The notes below the pieces were generated by a model. That model was given only the letters and a program-made list of their open reading frames with translations, was not told where the DNA came from and made no database searches. From Citrifermentans bremense (GTDB lineage: Bacteria; Desulfobacterota; Desulfuromonadia; Geobacterales; Geobacteraceae), in contig NZ_AP023213.1 in assembly GCF_014218275.1 (NCBI RefSeq), positions 3,450,001 to 3,514,000 of the forward strand: a stretch of DNA of 64,000 nt, in the 5' to 3' direction. Made by a program: the position numbers and the translations under genes. The stretch's first letter is position 1. Each line of letters begins with the position of its first letter. Of this stretch, positions 33,529 through 42,107 are shown in pieces.

Positions 33529-34467
33529 TTAAAGGCGCAGTTCCTTTTTCACGTCCGGTTCCGCCTGCGAGCTGTTCAGTCCCGGCTCGGGGAGCACCGT
33601 GTCCACCCGGGGCGGCACGAAGCCGGCGGAGAGCTTCGGGGTGTACTTCCGTGTGAACTCCCTCTGGTTCAGGCTCAGCACGTAGCTCGCCAGCGCCTCG
33701 ACCTGCCGCTCGCTCATGGCGTAGGCGCGCATGGAGGAGCCGGGGGAGACCCGCTGCGGGTCGCTGAAGTGCTCGATGACCCAGTTCTGCTTGGAGCGGC
33801 TCCCCTTCAGGTTCTCCATGGGGAAGTTGCTCGGGTCCTTGTCCGCGAAGCCGCTCAGGTCGGGACCGACGGCGCCCCCCTGGCCGTTGATCTGGTGGCA
33901 GCCGGCGCAGTGCAGCTCCTGGAAAAGGGCGCGCCCCTGGATCAGCTTGTCAGCCTTGATCGCCTCGAAGTCCTTGTGGCAGTAGCCGCAGCGCGACTGC
34001 ATCAGCCCCTTGGAGACGAGCGTCACCGGCCAGTTGTGGATCGTTTCATGCGAGGAGCCGTAGTAGGTGGTGGCGAGCCCCTGTCCCCCGTGGCAGATGG
34101 TGCAACCGAACTTCTCCACCGGGTGCTGCTTCAACAGCTCCGGGTGGGGATGGGTCTTCAGCGGCTGGGCCGCCTGGGCGAAGAGCGGGTCCTCGATGGA
34201 GATGTGGCAGGTGACGCAGCGATCCACCGTCTGCCATTCGCCCACCACCACCTGTTTGAGCTCCGGCTTCATCTGCACGATGCGCTGGTACATGGCCGGG
34301 TTCTTGTCCCGTCCCACCTTCCCCAACAGCTTTTGCCGGTAATCCTCCTGGTAGTACTTCCATTCCCGGTTGGTATCCCGGAATCCCGCCACTCCCAGGA
34401 GGACCAGGCAGACGAGCCCACAGACGATGCAGAGTGTGGTGAGCCTACGTATGACTGCTTTTTCCAT
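33529..34467 (-). CDS. Membrane-anchored tetraheme c-type cytochrome of the bc-type complex
   Basis: The 312-residue protein has one N-terminal membrane helix (about residues 10-29) and four heme motifs: CVTCH, CTICH, CGYCH and CAGCH. The last sits in a cytochrome-c-like domain with GGAVGPDLSGFADK and a Met-containing PGSSMRAYAM ligand loop. It follows the Rieske and cytochrome b genes by 13 bp and is followed by the PCMH cytochrome. It probably links the quinol-oxidising complex with the periplasmic PCMH cytochrome. Confidence 0.88.
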   Translation of the reverse strand: MEKAVIRRLTTLCIVCGLVCLVLLGVAGFRDTNREWKYYQEDYRQKLLGKVGRDKNPAMYQRIVQMKPELKQVVVGEWQTVDRCVTCHISIEDPLFAQAAQPLKTHPHPELLKQHPVEKFGCTICHGGQGLATTYYGSSHETIHNWPVTLVSKGLMQSRCGYCHKDFEAIKADKLIQGRALFQELHCAGCHQINGQGGAVGPDLSGFADKDPSNFPMENLKGSRSKQNWVIEHFSDPQRVSPGSSMRAYAMSERQVEALASYVLSLNQREFTRKYTPKLSAGFVPPRVDTVLPEPGLNSSQAEPDVKKELRL

Positions 34468-34480
34468 CTGCTTGTCCTCC

Positions 34481-34984
34481 TTAGACGACGAGTTTGGTCC
34501 GCTCGCGGTTCACCTTGGAGGTGTCCACCACGAGGGCGCCGGTGTGGTCCATGTACATCTCGAACCAGGGGAGGTCCTTGGGGGCCGGCCCGCCCAGCAC
34601 CTCCCCCTTGTGGGCGAAGGTCGAGCCGTGGCAGGGGCAGGCGTAAGCCACGTCCGGGTCGTTCTCGACCTGCTTCACCAGGCAGCCCAGGTGGGTGCAG
34701 GTCAGGGAAACTGCGTGGATGCCGTCGCGCTCCCTGACGATCTCGACGCCGCGCCCCTCGATGACGATGCGGCTGCCGATCGGGAAGATGGAGAGGTCCC
34801 CCACCTTGAAGGCGCGGGCCGGCTCGTAGAGCACGTTGGGCTTCAGAAACCGCCCGGTCTGCAGCGCGATCCCCCCCACTCCCAGGGCGAGGGTGGTGGC
34901 CGTCACCTTCTTCACGAAACTCCTGCGACCTTCGTCCAGCTCGCCGGGCATGGTCGTCGCGCCCCCACAGTTGTTCAGTTCCAT
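34481..34984 (-). CDS. Rieske iron-sulfur protein of a bc-type complex
   Basis: The 167-residue protein has a Tat-type N-terminus (EGRRSFVKKVTATTLALGVGG) serving as membrane anchor and the Rieske cluster motifs CTHLGC and CPCHGS. It would carry electrons between quinol and cytochrome c in the complex encoded with the two cytochrome b fragments. A cysteine (NNCGG) lies before the anchor. Confidence 0.93.
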   Translation of the reverse strand: MELNNCGGATTMPGELDEGRRSFVKKVTATTLALGVGGIALQTGRFLKPNVLYEPARAFKVGDLSIFPIGSRIVIEGRGVEIVRERDGIHAVSLTCTHLGCLVKQVENDPDVAYACPCHGSTFAHKGEVLGGPAPKDLPWFEMYMDHTGALVVDTSKVNRERTKLVV

Positions 34985-35016
34985 GACGTATCCTCCTTGT
35001 TGTCTTTCGCTTTGAA

Positions 35017-35103
35017 GTCCCCCTTTGAGAAGGGGGATTTAGGGGGATTTGGTTTTACCGCGGAGAGGCAAATCCCCCCTGTCCCCCCTTCGCAAAGGGG
35101 GGA
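35017..35103 (-). repeat. Dispersed G+C-rich inverted repeat, copy D (double)
   Basis: A short CCCCCTTTGAGAAGGGGG hairpin with a GATTTAGGGGGATTTGG tail is followed by GCAAATCCCCCCTGTCCCC, the CCCTTCGCAAAGGG core and AACGCAGGT. It lies between the Rieske and subunit IV genes, inside what should be one operon. Confidence 0.75.
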
Positions 35104-35110
35104 ACGCAGG

Positions 35111-35632
35111 TCACTTCCAGGGGAGGTAGAGCGTCCAGTTCGGCCCGCGCAGGAACTGCCCGATCACGGTCAGGACCAGCATCGTCACCACGAATACGGT
35201 GAAAAGTGCGGTGGCGACCCTGCGCTCCCTGGCGAACCAGACGCCGACGCCGGCGGGGTTGCGGTCCAGGTAGGGGAGGAACAAAAGCGACAGCACGATG
35301 GCCGCCGGAGCCACGATCCCCCCCAGGAACGCGGAGTAGCTGACCAGTTCCTGGATCCCCACGAAGTACCAGGGGGCCTTGGCCGGGTTGGTGGAGTGAA
35401 GCGCGTTGGCCGGCTCCTCGAGCGGCGCGTTGAACAGAAGCGACACCCCCACGATGACGATCCCCACCACCAGGAACAGGAGCAGTTCGCGCAGCACCAG
35501 GTGCGGCCAGCTGGAAACGGTGTCGCCCGGGTCCTTGTCCACCTGGAGCGAGTCCCCTTCCACGATGGCCATCAGCGAATAGGTCTTGTTGGGGTCCCTC
35601 GGAAAAATCTCTTCTTTTTTCACGACGTGCAT
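35111..35632 (-). CDS. Cytochrome b C-terminal domain (subunit IV)
   Basis: The 173-residue protein has three predicted membrane helices and matches subunit IV of split cytochrome b complexes. The Qo-site PEWY motif appears as APWYF (in NPAKAPWYFVGIQELVSYS), that is, with Glu missing; related anaerobes often show variants. It follows the cytochrome b6 gene by 34 bp. Confidence 0.87.
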   Translation of the reverse strand: MHVVKKEEIFPRDPNKTYSLMAIVEGDSLQVDKDPGDTVSSWPHLVLRELLLFLVVGIVIVGVSLLFNAPLEEPANALHSTNPAKAPWYFVGIQELVSYSAFLGGIVAPAAIVLSLLFLPYLDRNPAGVGVWFARERRVATALFTVFVVTMLVLTVIGQFLRGPNWTLYLPWK

Positions 35633-35666
35633 GGCTGCACCTCCTTTGATCTGTTGAACGCTGCCG

Positions 35667-36410
35667 CTAATCGGCCGCCGGGCGGGAGAGGCCGCCGTCC
35701 TTGCGGATCCTCCAGAAATGGACCCCCATCAGGATGAGCGCTAGCACCGGGAGCAGGGCCACGTGCAGCACGTAGAACCGGATCAGCGCCATCTGCCCCA
35801 CCTCGTTCCCCCCGAGCATCACGAAGCGGATCTTCTCCCCGATCCAGGGGGCGTACGCCGCGATGTTCGAGCCCACGGTGATGGCCCAGAAGGCGAGCTG
35901 GTCCCACGGGAGGAGGTAGCCGGTGAAGCTCAAAAAGAGGGTCATCAGGAGCAGGCAGACCCCCACCACCCAGTTGAACTCCCGCGGCGCCTTGTAGGAG
36001 CCGGTGTAGAAGACCCGGCACATGTGCAGGAAGACGCAGGCGACCATGGCGTGGGCCGACCAGCGGTGGATGTTGCGCAGGATCACCCCGAAGGAGACCA
36101 CGTACTCCAGGTCTTTCATGTTGTGGTAGGCAAGCTGCGTGGACGGGGTGTAGTAGAACATGAGGAGCGTCCCGGAGATGGCCAGGATCAGGAACAGGTA
36201 GAAGGAGATCAGCCCCAGCCCCAGCGTGTAGCCGAAACGCAGGGAGTTTTCGTGCACACGCGCCGGGTGGATGTGCAAGAAGACGTTGCCGAACACCGCC
36301 GCCGCCCGCGCCTGCTCCGGTGTCCCCTCCACGGGGCGGACCACGGAGGTCCTGATGTTCTTGGGAAGGTTCTTGATGGAATCTCTGATGGTGTAGACCG
36401 TTGCGCTCAT
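35667..36410 (-). CDS. Cytochrome b N-terminal domain (b6 type)
   Basis: The 247-residue protein has four membrane helices with the paired heme b histidines: one pair near [11 protein letters not shown] and FLHMCRVFY, the others further along ([11 protein letters not shown] and GVHFWRIRK). [15 protein letters not shown] and [17 protein letters not shown] are typical of the b6 family. It forms the quinol-oxidising core with subunit IV and Rieske. ATG 36410 follows GAGGAG. Confidence 0.92.
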   Translation of the reverse strand: MSATVYTIRDSIKNLPKNIRTSVVRPVEGTPEQARAAAVFGNVFLHIHPARVHENSLRFGYTLGLGLISFYLFLILAISGTLLMFYYTPSTQLAYHNMKDLEYVVSFGVILRNIHRWSAHAMVACVFLHMCRVFYTGSYKAPREFNWVVGVCLLLMTLFLSFTGYLLPWDQLAFWAITVGSNIAAYAPWIGEKIRFVMLGGNEVGQMALIRFYVLHVALLPVLALILMGVHFWRIRKDGGLSRPAAD

Positions 36411-36423
36411 AGGTTTTCTCCTC

Positions 36424-38268
36424 TTATTCCCATTCCTCGTCCAGGTTGAACTCCGCCATGGTGATGGCCCCGCCGGGGCAGCGCCGGGCGCACATGCCGC
36501 AGGAGACGCACCTAGTCTCGTCCTTGATGATCGCGGTCCTGGCCTTCGCCGCGGGGGCCCCCTTTTCCAGGGCCTCGGTGAGTTGCACGAGCTTTTCGTC
36601 CCCCTCGATCTCCTCAAGGCGCACCAGCTTCAGCGTCCCCTGCACGCAGGTGTCGACGCAGGTGCCGCACAAAAGGCAGCGGGAGCGGTCGAAGACGGTC
36701 TGGATGCTGCACTGCCGGCAGCGGGCCGCCTGCTCGCGGGCCTGTTTTTCCTCGAACCCCAGGGTGATCTCCTCCCGTGTCCTCACCCTCTCCCCCGCCT
36801 CCCTCTTGGGGATCTTGGCGGCGGCGATGGTGTCGCAGCGGGTGTTCTGGAAGTCGACCGGCAGCGCCCTCATGTACCCCCTCTGCCTTACCTTGAGCGA
36901 CTCGCCGCGCAGGTAGCCGTGGATGGAGCGGGCCGCCTTCTGGCCGTCGGCGATGGCCTCGGTGGCGTTTCGGGCGAAGCGCCAGCGCACGTCGCCACCG
37001 GCGAAGACCCCGGGGAGGCTGGTCGACATGTCGTCGCCCGCCTTGATCTGCCCGGCGGGTGTGATCTCCAGCCCCTCAAGCCCCTTCAGGGAGGAGAGGT
37101 TCGAGGCCTGCCCCACCGCGAGGATCACCGAGTCCACCCGGAACACCTCCACCGAGTCCGGGACGTAGCTCGGGTTGAACCTCCCCTCCCCGTCCAGGAT
37201 CGACGCCACCTTCATGAACTGGACCCCGGTCACCCTCCCGTCCTCGCCCAAAAAGCGCTGCGGCCCCATGCAGGGATGGAACCGGATCCCCTCTTCCTGC
37301 GCGTCCTCGATCTCGACCCGGCTGGCAGGTATGGTCTCCCACGATTCCAGGCAGGCGATCATCACCTGCTCCGCCCCCTGGCGCACCGCGTGCTGGGCGC
37401 AGTCGATGGCCACCCCCCCGCCGCCGATGACGAGGCAGCTCTTCCCCAAATCGATCTTTTCGTGATGGCGGACGTAGTCGATGCCGTTGTAGACCCCGTA
37501 CAGGCTGGTCCCCTCGATCTGGATGCGCATGGGGTCCTGCAGGCCGATGGTGAGAAGGACCGCCTGGTAACCCTGCTCGCGCAGCTGGCTCAAGGTGAGG
37601 TCGGCGCCGATGGTGGTGTTCACCTTGAGCTCCACCCCGAGCTCCAGGATGGCGTCGATCTCCTTTTGCAGCACCTCCTTCGGGAGACGGAAGGCCGGGA
37701 TCCCGGAGCGGAGCTGGCCGCCGGCTTGCGGAGCCGCTTCGAAGATGGTCACGCCGTACCCCAAGAGCGCCAGGTCGTGGGCCGCCGAGAGCCCGGTGGG
37801 GCCGGAGCCGACGATCGCCACCCGCGCCGGCTGGGCGCCCCCCTTCCCTTTCAGCCTCGCCTTCCCCAGGTGCCTGGAGAGGTTCAGCACGTGGTTGCCG
37901 GCGCGGTCGCTCACCCAATCGGAGCGCCGGGAGAGCTCGTCCAGCCGCTGCACCACGAACTTCGTCGAGGCGGCGCCGTGCTGGTCGCAGGCGAAGCGCT
38001 TCAGCGCCCGGATGTCCACCGGGTTGCCGGTCGCCCCCTTGCGGCAGGACTTCTCGCAGGGCGCGGTGCAGACCCTGCTGCAGACCGAGACCAGCGGATT
38101 GGTCTGCCTGGCGATCAGGTAGGCCTTCTCGTAATCACCCTTGGAGATGGCGCTGACGTAGCGCTTGGTGTCCGTCCCCACCGGGCAGGCGCTCTGGCAC
38201 GCGGTAAGCGCCCGATACTCCTCGATACCCAGGATCTTCACCTGGTACTTGCCGGTTTGCTTTTCCAT
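36424..38268 (-). CDS. Fe-S/FAD NAD(P)-type oxidoreductase (GltD-like) with C-terminal 2x[4Fe-4S]
   Basis: The 614-residue protein has an N-terminal Fe-S helical domain ([23 protein letters not shown]), FAD motif [21 protein letters not shown], a second Rossmann motif [13 protein letters not shown], and a C-terminal ferredoxin region with [18 protein letters not shown] and [14 protein letters not shown]. It probably moves electrons between a pyridine nucleotide or ferredoxin and the membrane. It lies just upstream of cytochrome b and downstream of a polytopic membrane protein, so it may be a peripheral electron module of this complex. ATG 38268 has GGAGGAG at good distance; one 15 bp upstream overlaps it. 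Confidence 0.88.
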   Translation of the reverse strand: MEKQTGKYQVKILGIEEYRALTACQSACPVGTDTKRYVSAISKGDYEKAYLIARQTNPLVSVCSRVCTAPCEKSCRKGATGNPVDIRALKRFACDQHGAASTKFVVQRLDELSRRSDWVSDRAGNHVLNLSRHLGKARLKGKGGAQPARVAIVGSGPTGLSAAHDLALLGYGVTIFEAAPQAGGQLRSGIPAFRLPKEVLQKEIDAILELGVELKVNTTIGADLTLSQLREQGYQAVLLTIGLQDPMRIQIEGTSLYGVYNGIDYVRHHEKIDLGKSCLVIGGGGVAIDCAQHAVRQGAEQVMIACLESWETIPASRVEIEDAQEEGIRFHPCMGPQRFLGEDGRVTGVQFMKVASILDGEGRFNPSYVPDSVEVFRVDSVILAVGQASNLSSLKGLEGLEITPAGQIKAGDDMSTSLPGVFAGGDVRWRFARNATEAIADGQKAARSIHGYLRGESLKVRQRGYMRALPVDFQNTRCDTIAAAKIPKREAGERVRTREEITLGFEEKQAREQAARCRQCSIQTVFDRSRCLLCGTCVDTCVQGTLKLVRLEEIEGDEKLVQLTEALEKGAPAAKARTAIIKDETRCVSCGMCARRCPGGAITMAEFNLDEEWE

Positions 38269-38379
38269 TTCCGACTCCTCCATAAAGTGACGGGGCGGGT
38301 GTCTTGTCTCCCCTCGCCCTCCGTAGGCTCCGGTCCGCAGGTGGGAGAGGGGCGTGGGTGAGGGTAACGGCCAGGGGCC

Positions 38380-39525
38380 CTACTCCGGCGCGGGAGGAGG
38401 ACCGCTCGGGGCAAGCGGCGCCCTCAGGAAATAGAAGTTGTGGATCAACGTCAAAAGGGCCACGAAGTGGAGCGTGAACAGCACGGAGACCACGTTCAGG
38501 TCGAAGGGGAGCCCAGCCGCCTGCGCCTTGGCGAGGACGGGTGGCATGATCAACCGCATCAGCGCGATCCAGCCGAAGGCGAGGACCAGCTCGGTCACGA
38601 AGTTGCAGATGCCGCGCTTGGGCTGCTTGTACTTCGCGAAGGGGTAGTAGCCGAAGATGGCGCCGTGGAAGTTCTGCATGCCGATGATGGAGCCCCCGAC
38701 AGCCGCGAAGGAGAAGGTCGGCGACATGAACTTGAGGCTCACGGTCCAGCAGAGCCAGCCGAGCAGGATGCAGACTGCGGTGTTGGCGATCTCGCCGATA
38801 GGCTGCGGGAGCTTGTAGAAGGGCCACTGCTGGAAGCTGAGCACGTTGGAGAAAGCCTGGATCCAGACGATGATCCAGACCAGCAAGCCGAAGAACCACT
38901 CCGCCTGGAAGGGGCCCCCGGGATCGTAGGGGGCGCCGGCGAATGGGGTGCCGGAGAGGTTCACCAGCTGCCACAAAAGCGCGGTGATGCCGACGATGAC
39001 CGCCGCCCCCCCGATGCCGCGCAGAGCCGGCGAGCATTTCTGGTTCAGCGGCCACCCGTTCCAGGTGAAGGCATACCAGAGGGTCACGGTGAAGAGGATG
39101 ATGCCCCACCAGAACCCGACCGGAAAGAGCGGGAAGCGGGGGTAAAGGTATGTCGTGGCCAGGGGGCCCGCGACGGCGATCGCGGCTAACAGCGCCGTGC
39201 TCGACAGCCCCGGCTTCCAGACGCCGTCGGCCGGTTTCCAGTTGCCGAGGGGGGGCGCGAAGGGCCAGCCACCCGAAACGAGCGGGCAGAACACCACGAT
39301 GCTGAAGAGCACGTAGAAGGATGCAGGGAGCAGCACGGTGAAGAGCAGCCCCGTCGGGATGAAGTACATCATCGCCCAGCTGAGCCCCATGAACAGCGCC
39401 AGGTAGGCCGCGAGCTGTCCGAAGCTCGGAGCCGCCGCGGCCCCGGCGGTGCTTGCCGCATCGATGCACGCAGTCTCCATTGTTTCCATGGTCACGCCGT
39501 CTTGCCCATCACCCGGTACACTCAT
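38380..39525 (-). CDS. Polytopic membrane protein of unknown function heading the PCMH/bc run
   Basis: The 381-residue protein has about ten hydrophobic segments, many Trp and aromatic residues at their ends, and a proline-rich C-terminus. Short features include WGIILFTVTLWYAFTWNGWP and MQNFHGAIFGYYPFAKYKQP. I do not recognise the family; no heme, Fe-S or transporter signature is clear. Being first in the run ending in PCMH, it could be the membrane anchor of the complex or a carrier for the substrate. AAGGAGGAC precedes ATG 39525. A candidate sigma-54 promoter lies at 39607-39622. Confidence 0.75.
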   Translation of the reverse strand: MSVPGDGQDGVTMETMETACIDAASTAGAAAAPSFGQLAAYLALFMGLSWAMMYFIPTGLLFTVLLPASFYVLFSIVVFCPLVSGGWPFAPPLGNWKPADGVWKPGLSSTALLAAIAVAGPLATTYLYPRFPLFPVGFWWGIILFTVTLWYAFTWNGWPLNQKCSPALRGIGGAAVIVGITALLWQLVNLSGTPFAGAPYDPGGPFQAEWFFGLLVWIIVWIQAFSNVLSFQQWPFYKLPQPIGEIANTAVCILLGWLCWTVSLKFMSPTFSFAAVGGSIIGMQNFHGAIFGYYPFAKYKQPKRGICNFVTELVLAFGWIALMRLIMPPVLAKAQAAGLPFDLNVVSVLFTLHFVALLTLIHNFYFLRAPLAPSGPPPAPE

Positions 39526-39606
39526 GGCTCGTCCTCCTTCCGATATGGTGCAAACAAATGTTTTACTGAAAATGAGACCTGCAGCGCTTGACAAAGCGGG
39601 ATTGGC

Positions 39607-39622
39607 AGCAGTGGCGCTGCCG
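39607..39622 (-). promoter_or_regulatory. Candidate sigma-54 promoter of the PCMH/bc run
   Basis: On the minus strand CGGCAGCGCCACTGCT has GGCA and TGCT with the required 10 bp between GG and GC. It deviates from consensus at TGGCAC and TTGC by single bases. It lies about 80 bp before the start at 39525, and the upstream repeats at 39885-39943 could be the activator sites. Confidence 0.4.
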
Positions 39623-39884
39623 ACTCAAATAGGCTTCAGTACCGACTAGTTACACCACCAGCCCCTGCCCGCCCCATGCAGTCCGTTCTCTCGGACCTGC
39701 AGCGGGAGTTTTCTCCCAGGCACATATCACCTATTAGCATGCAGAGTGCCAAAACAATGTTATCGGTTGTGTGCGAGGTTTTAGCTTCCGGGAATACCCT
39801 GAGATATCTAGGGATTGCGGGATCGGAGGGAGAGCATATTCTGCCGCATGCGATTTATCCGCGGCCGGAAGGGATTGAGGACCG

Positions 39885-39943
39885 TTTCACCATTTGATGA
39901 ATTCCGGGGATGTGCGCCGAGGCGGTTTCATCATTTGATGAAA
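39885..39943. promoter_or_regulatory. Paired palindromes, candidate activator sites for the XylR-like regulator
   Basis: TTTCATCATTTGATGAAA at 39926-39943 is a perfect 8-bp inverted repeat with a 2-bp centre; TTTCACCATTTGATGAAT at 39885-39902 is a near copy. They are 41 bp apart start to start, about four helical turns, as for XylR/DmpR sites. They lie in the 830-bp divergent gap between the PCMH run and the XylR-like gene. Otherwise the 39526-40355 gap holds no credible gene. Confidence 0.6.
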
Positions 39944-40210
39944 CGATGCCGCAAAGCCTATCCGCCCCCCCCACGAAGCGGCATGAACACTTCGCTGATT
40001 TCACAGGGTAAATGACCCCAGTGCCGGTTTCCGGGCAAAGATGGACCCGGCCGGTGGATTGGTTGCGGTTCATTTCTCAAGGTTCGACTGTGACTGCGGG
40101 AGGGGGGAAACGGGCGCTATCGGGAACTGCGCCTGAACGTATACGCGGGATACAAAGAAAGCGGCTTGCAAATGTCTACGATTCTATATAACATTGTTTT
40201 TCAGGAATTG

Positions 40211-40226
40211 TGGTATTGGAGTACCA
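40211..40226. promoter_or_regulatory. Perfect operator palindrome upstream of the XylR-like regulator
   Basis: TGGTATTGGAGTACCA is a perfect TGGTA/TACCA repeat with 6-bp spacer, the third such site in the window. It lies about 145 bp before the start at 40356 and links control of the p-cresol regulator with that of bamA and bamQ. Confidence 0.6.
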
Positions 40227-40244
40227 TTTTAACTATTCCCTCTT

Positions 40245-40289
40245 CCCGTCCACGGAGGGCGCTTCCAGCTCTCCCCCTCCGTGGACGGG
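40245..40289 (+). other. Strong hairpin in the leader of the XylR-like gene
   Basis: CCCGTCCACGGAGG (40245-40258) pairs perfectly with CCTCCGTGGACGGG (40276-40289), a 14-bp stem. No U run follows, so it is not a simple terminator. It lies between the operator and the start codon and could slow translation or transcription. Confidence 0.5.
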
Positions 40290-40355
40290 AGGGGGAACCG
40301 TAATACGCTGCAAGGTTATTCGATGAAAATGAGGGCTCTGGAGGGGCGGGCAAAG

Positions 40356-42104
40356 ATGAGCAAATCGCAGAAAAAGAAAAACATCTCAGCGGAGGCGACA
40401 AGGAACAAGGTACGCTCCCTGGTCCATTTTTGCGCCGACACCGGCAACATCTGGCTGCACGAGCACCGCATGCTGCTGATCCACGCGGAGGCGCAAGGGG
40501 CGATGCGCAGGGAGCTGATCGACACCCTCGGCATGGACCGGGCGCGGGCCCTGCTCATGCGCATGGGATTCGCTTCCGGCGCCCAGGACGCGGAGGTCTT
40601 TAAAAGACAGCTCGAGGGGGTTCCGGACCAGGAGGCGTTCCTCGTCGGGACGCAGCTGCACACCCTGGAGGGGATCGCCAAGGTGACCACACTTGAGCTG
40701 GACGTGGACCGTGCAGCAGGCAAGTTCTCCGGCCATTTCATGTGGGAGAACTCCTGGGAGGGGAATTGGCACAAGAAGCACTACGGGGTTCATACCGCCC
40801 CGACCTGCTGGAGCCAGCTGGGGTATGCCTGCGGCTACACCTCGACGCTGATGGGGCGCCCGATCCTCTACAAGGAGGTGGAGTGCGTCGGCAAGGGTGA
40901 CAGACATTGCCGCACCGTCGGCAAACCGCTTGAGGAGTGGGAGGACGCCGCCGAGTTCAGGAGGATATTCCATCCCGACCCCATAGTCGACGAACTGATA
41001 GAACTGCAGACCCAGGTGGTGGAGCTGCGCTCGGCGATCAACGAGAAGGAAAAGCTGCCGGCGGACGTGGTCGGCAAGTCCCAGGCCTTCACAACTGCCT
41101 TCGGGCTGCTCAAGCAGGCAGCGGCAAGCCAGATCACGGTCCTTTTGCAGGGGGAGACGGGGGTGGGCAAGGAGGTGTTCGCGCGCACCCTGCATGAGCG
41201 CAGCAGCAGGAGCAAGGCTTCGTTCATCGCCGTAAACTGCGCCGCCATCCCCCACGACCTGGTGGAATCGGAGCTCTTCGGCGTGGAGAAGGGGGCCTAC
41301 ACAGGCGCCCTGACCTCGCGCCCGGGACGCTTCGAGCGGGCCGACGGCGGCACCTTGTTCCTGGACGAGATCGGCGATCTGCCTCTGCCGGCGCAGGCAA
41401 AACTTCTGCGCGTGCTGCAGGAAGGAGAAATCGAGCGGCTGGGGGACCACAAGGTCCGCAAGGTGGACGTAAGACTGGTGGCGGCGACCAACATCGACCT
41501 GAAACAGCTGGTGCAGGAGGGGAAATTCCGCTCGGACCTCTACTACCGCCTGAACGCGTTCCTGGTCAAGATTCCCTCTTTAAGGGAGCGCAAGGATGAC
41601 ATCCTGCTCCTTGCGGAGCGCTTCGTGGAGAAATACGCGGCCATACAGGGAAAGAGGCTGCGTGGCTTCACCGACAAGGCGAAGCGGGCCCTTTTGGCTT
41701 ACCACTGGCCTGGAAACATCAGGGAGTTGCAGAACATGGTGGAGCGGGGGGTGATACTGGCCCAGCCCGGCTCGCGTATCGAGCTGGACCAGATGTTCTC
41801 CTCCACTGCGGAGGAGGGAAGCGTCGAATACGGCGTCAGCAGCACAGGTAGCCTCGACATCAACCGCGACTCGACCGGAAAGGAGCTCTGCGAGGCGGTC
41901 CTCGACGGGGGGCTGACGCTGGAGCAGGTGGAAAGCATGCTGATCCGGGCCGCGGTGGAGAAGGAGGGGGGGAACCTTGCCGCTTCGGCAAGGGCCCTGG
42001 GGCTCACCCGCCCGCAGCTTGCCTACCGCCTGGGGAGCCTGCAGCAGAAGGGGGACAGCTCTTTCCGCCTCGAGGACCCATTCGCGAACCCCGACCTCTA
42101 CTGA
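40356..42104 (+). CDS. XylR/DmpR-like sigma-54 activator with aromatic-sensing domain
   Basis: The 582-residue regulator has an N-terminal XylR-N/V4R sensory region (residues 20-200) with cysteines 151, 159, 177 and 185 in the V4R part (ECVGKGDRHC), a short linker, an AAA+ domain with Walker A GETGVGKE (266-273) and the loop GAYTGA (313-318, Tyr variant of GAFTGA), and a Fis-type helix-turn-helix (NLAASARALGLTRPQLAYRLG). Such proteins bind phenols or alkylbenzenes directly. It is divergent from the PCMH run, its likely target. GGAGG precedes ATG 40356; ATG 40323 in frame is an alternative. Confidence 0.9.
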   Translation: MSKSQKKKNISAEATRNKVRSLVHFCADTGNIWLHEHRMLLIHAEAQGAMRRELIDTLGMDRARALLMRMGFASGAQDAEVFKRQLEGVPDQEAFLVGTQLHTLEGIAKVTTLELDVDRAAGKFSGHFMWENSWEGNWHKKHYGVHTAPTCWSQLGYACGYTSTLMGRPILYKEVECVGKGDRHCRTVGKPLEEWEDAAEFRRIFHPDPIVDELIELQTQVVELRSAINEKEKLPADVVGKSQAFTTAFGLLKQAAASQITVLLQGETGVGKEVFARTLHERSSRSKASFIAVNCAAIPHDLVESELFGVEKGAYTGALTSRPGRFERADGGTLFLDEIGDLPLPAQAKLLRVLQEGEIERLGDHKVRKVDVRLVAATNIDLKQLVQEGKFRSDLYYRLNAFLVKIPSLRERKDDILLLAERFVEKYAAIQGKRLRGFTDKAKRALLAYHWPGNIRELQNMVERGVILAQPGSRIELDQMFSSTAEEGSVEYGVSSTGSLDINRDSTGKELCEAVLDGGLTLEQVESMLIRAAVEKEGGNLAASARALGLTRPQLAYRLGSLQQKGDSSFRLEDPFANPDLY

Positions 42105-42107
42105 GAT

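Noticed and set aside
39676-39897. 73-residue open frame in the PCMH/XylR gap
   Set aside because: No ribosome site and no protein-like composition, and it runs into the candidate activator sites.
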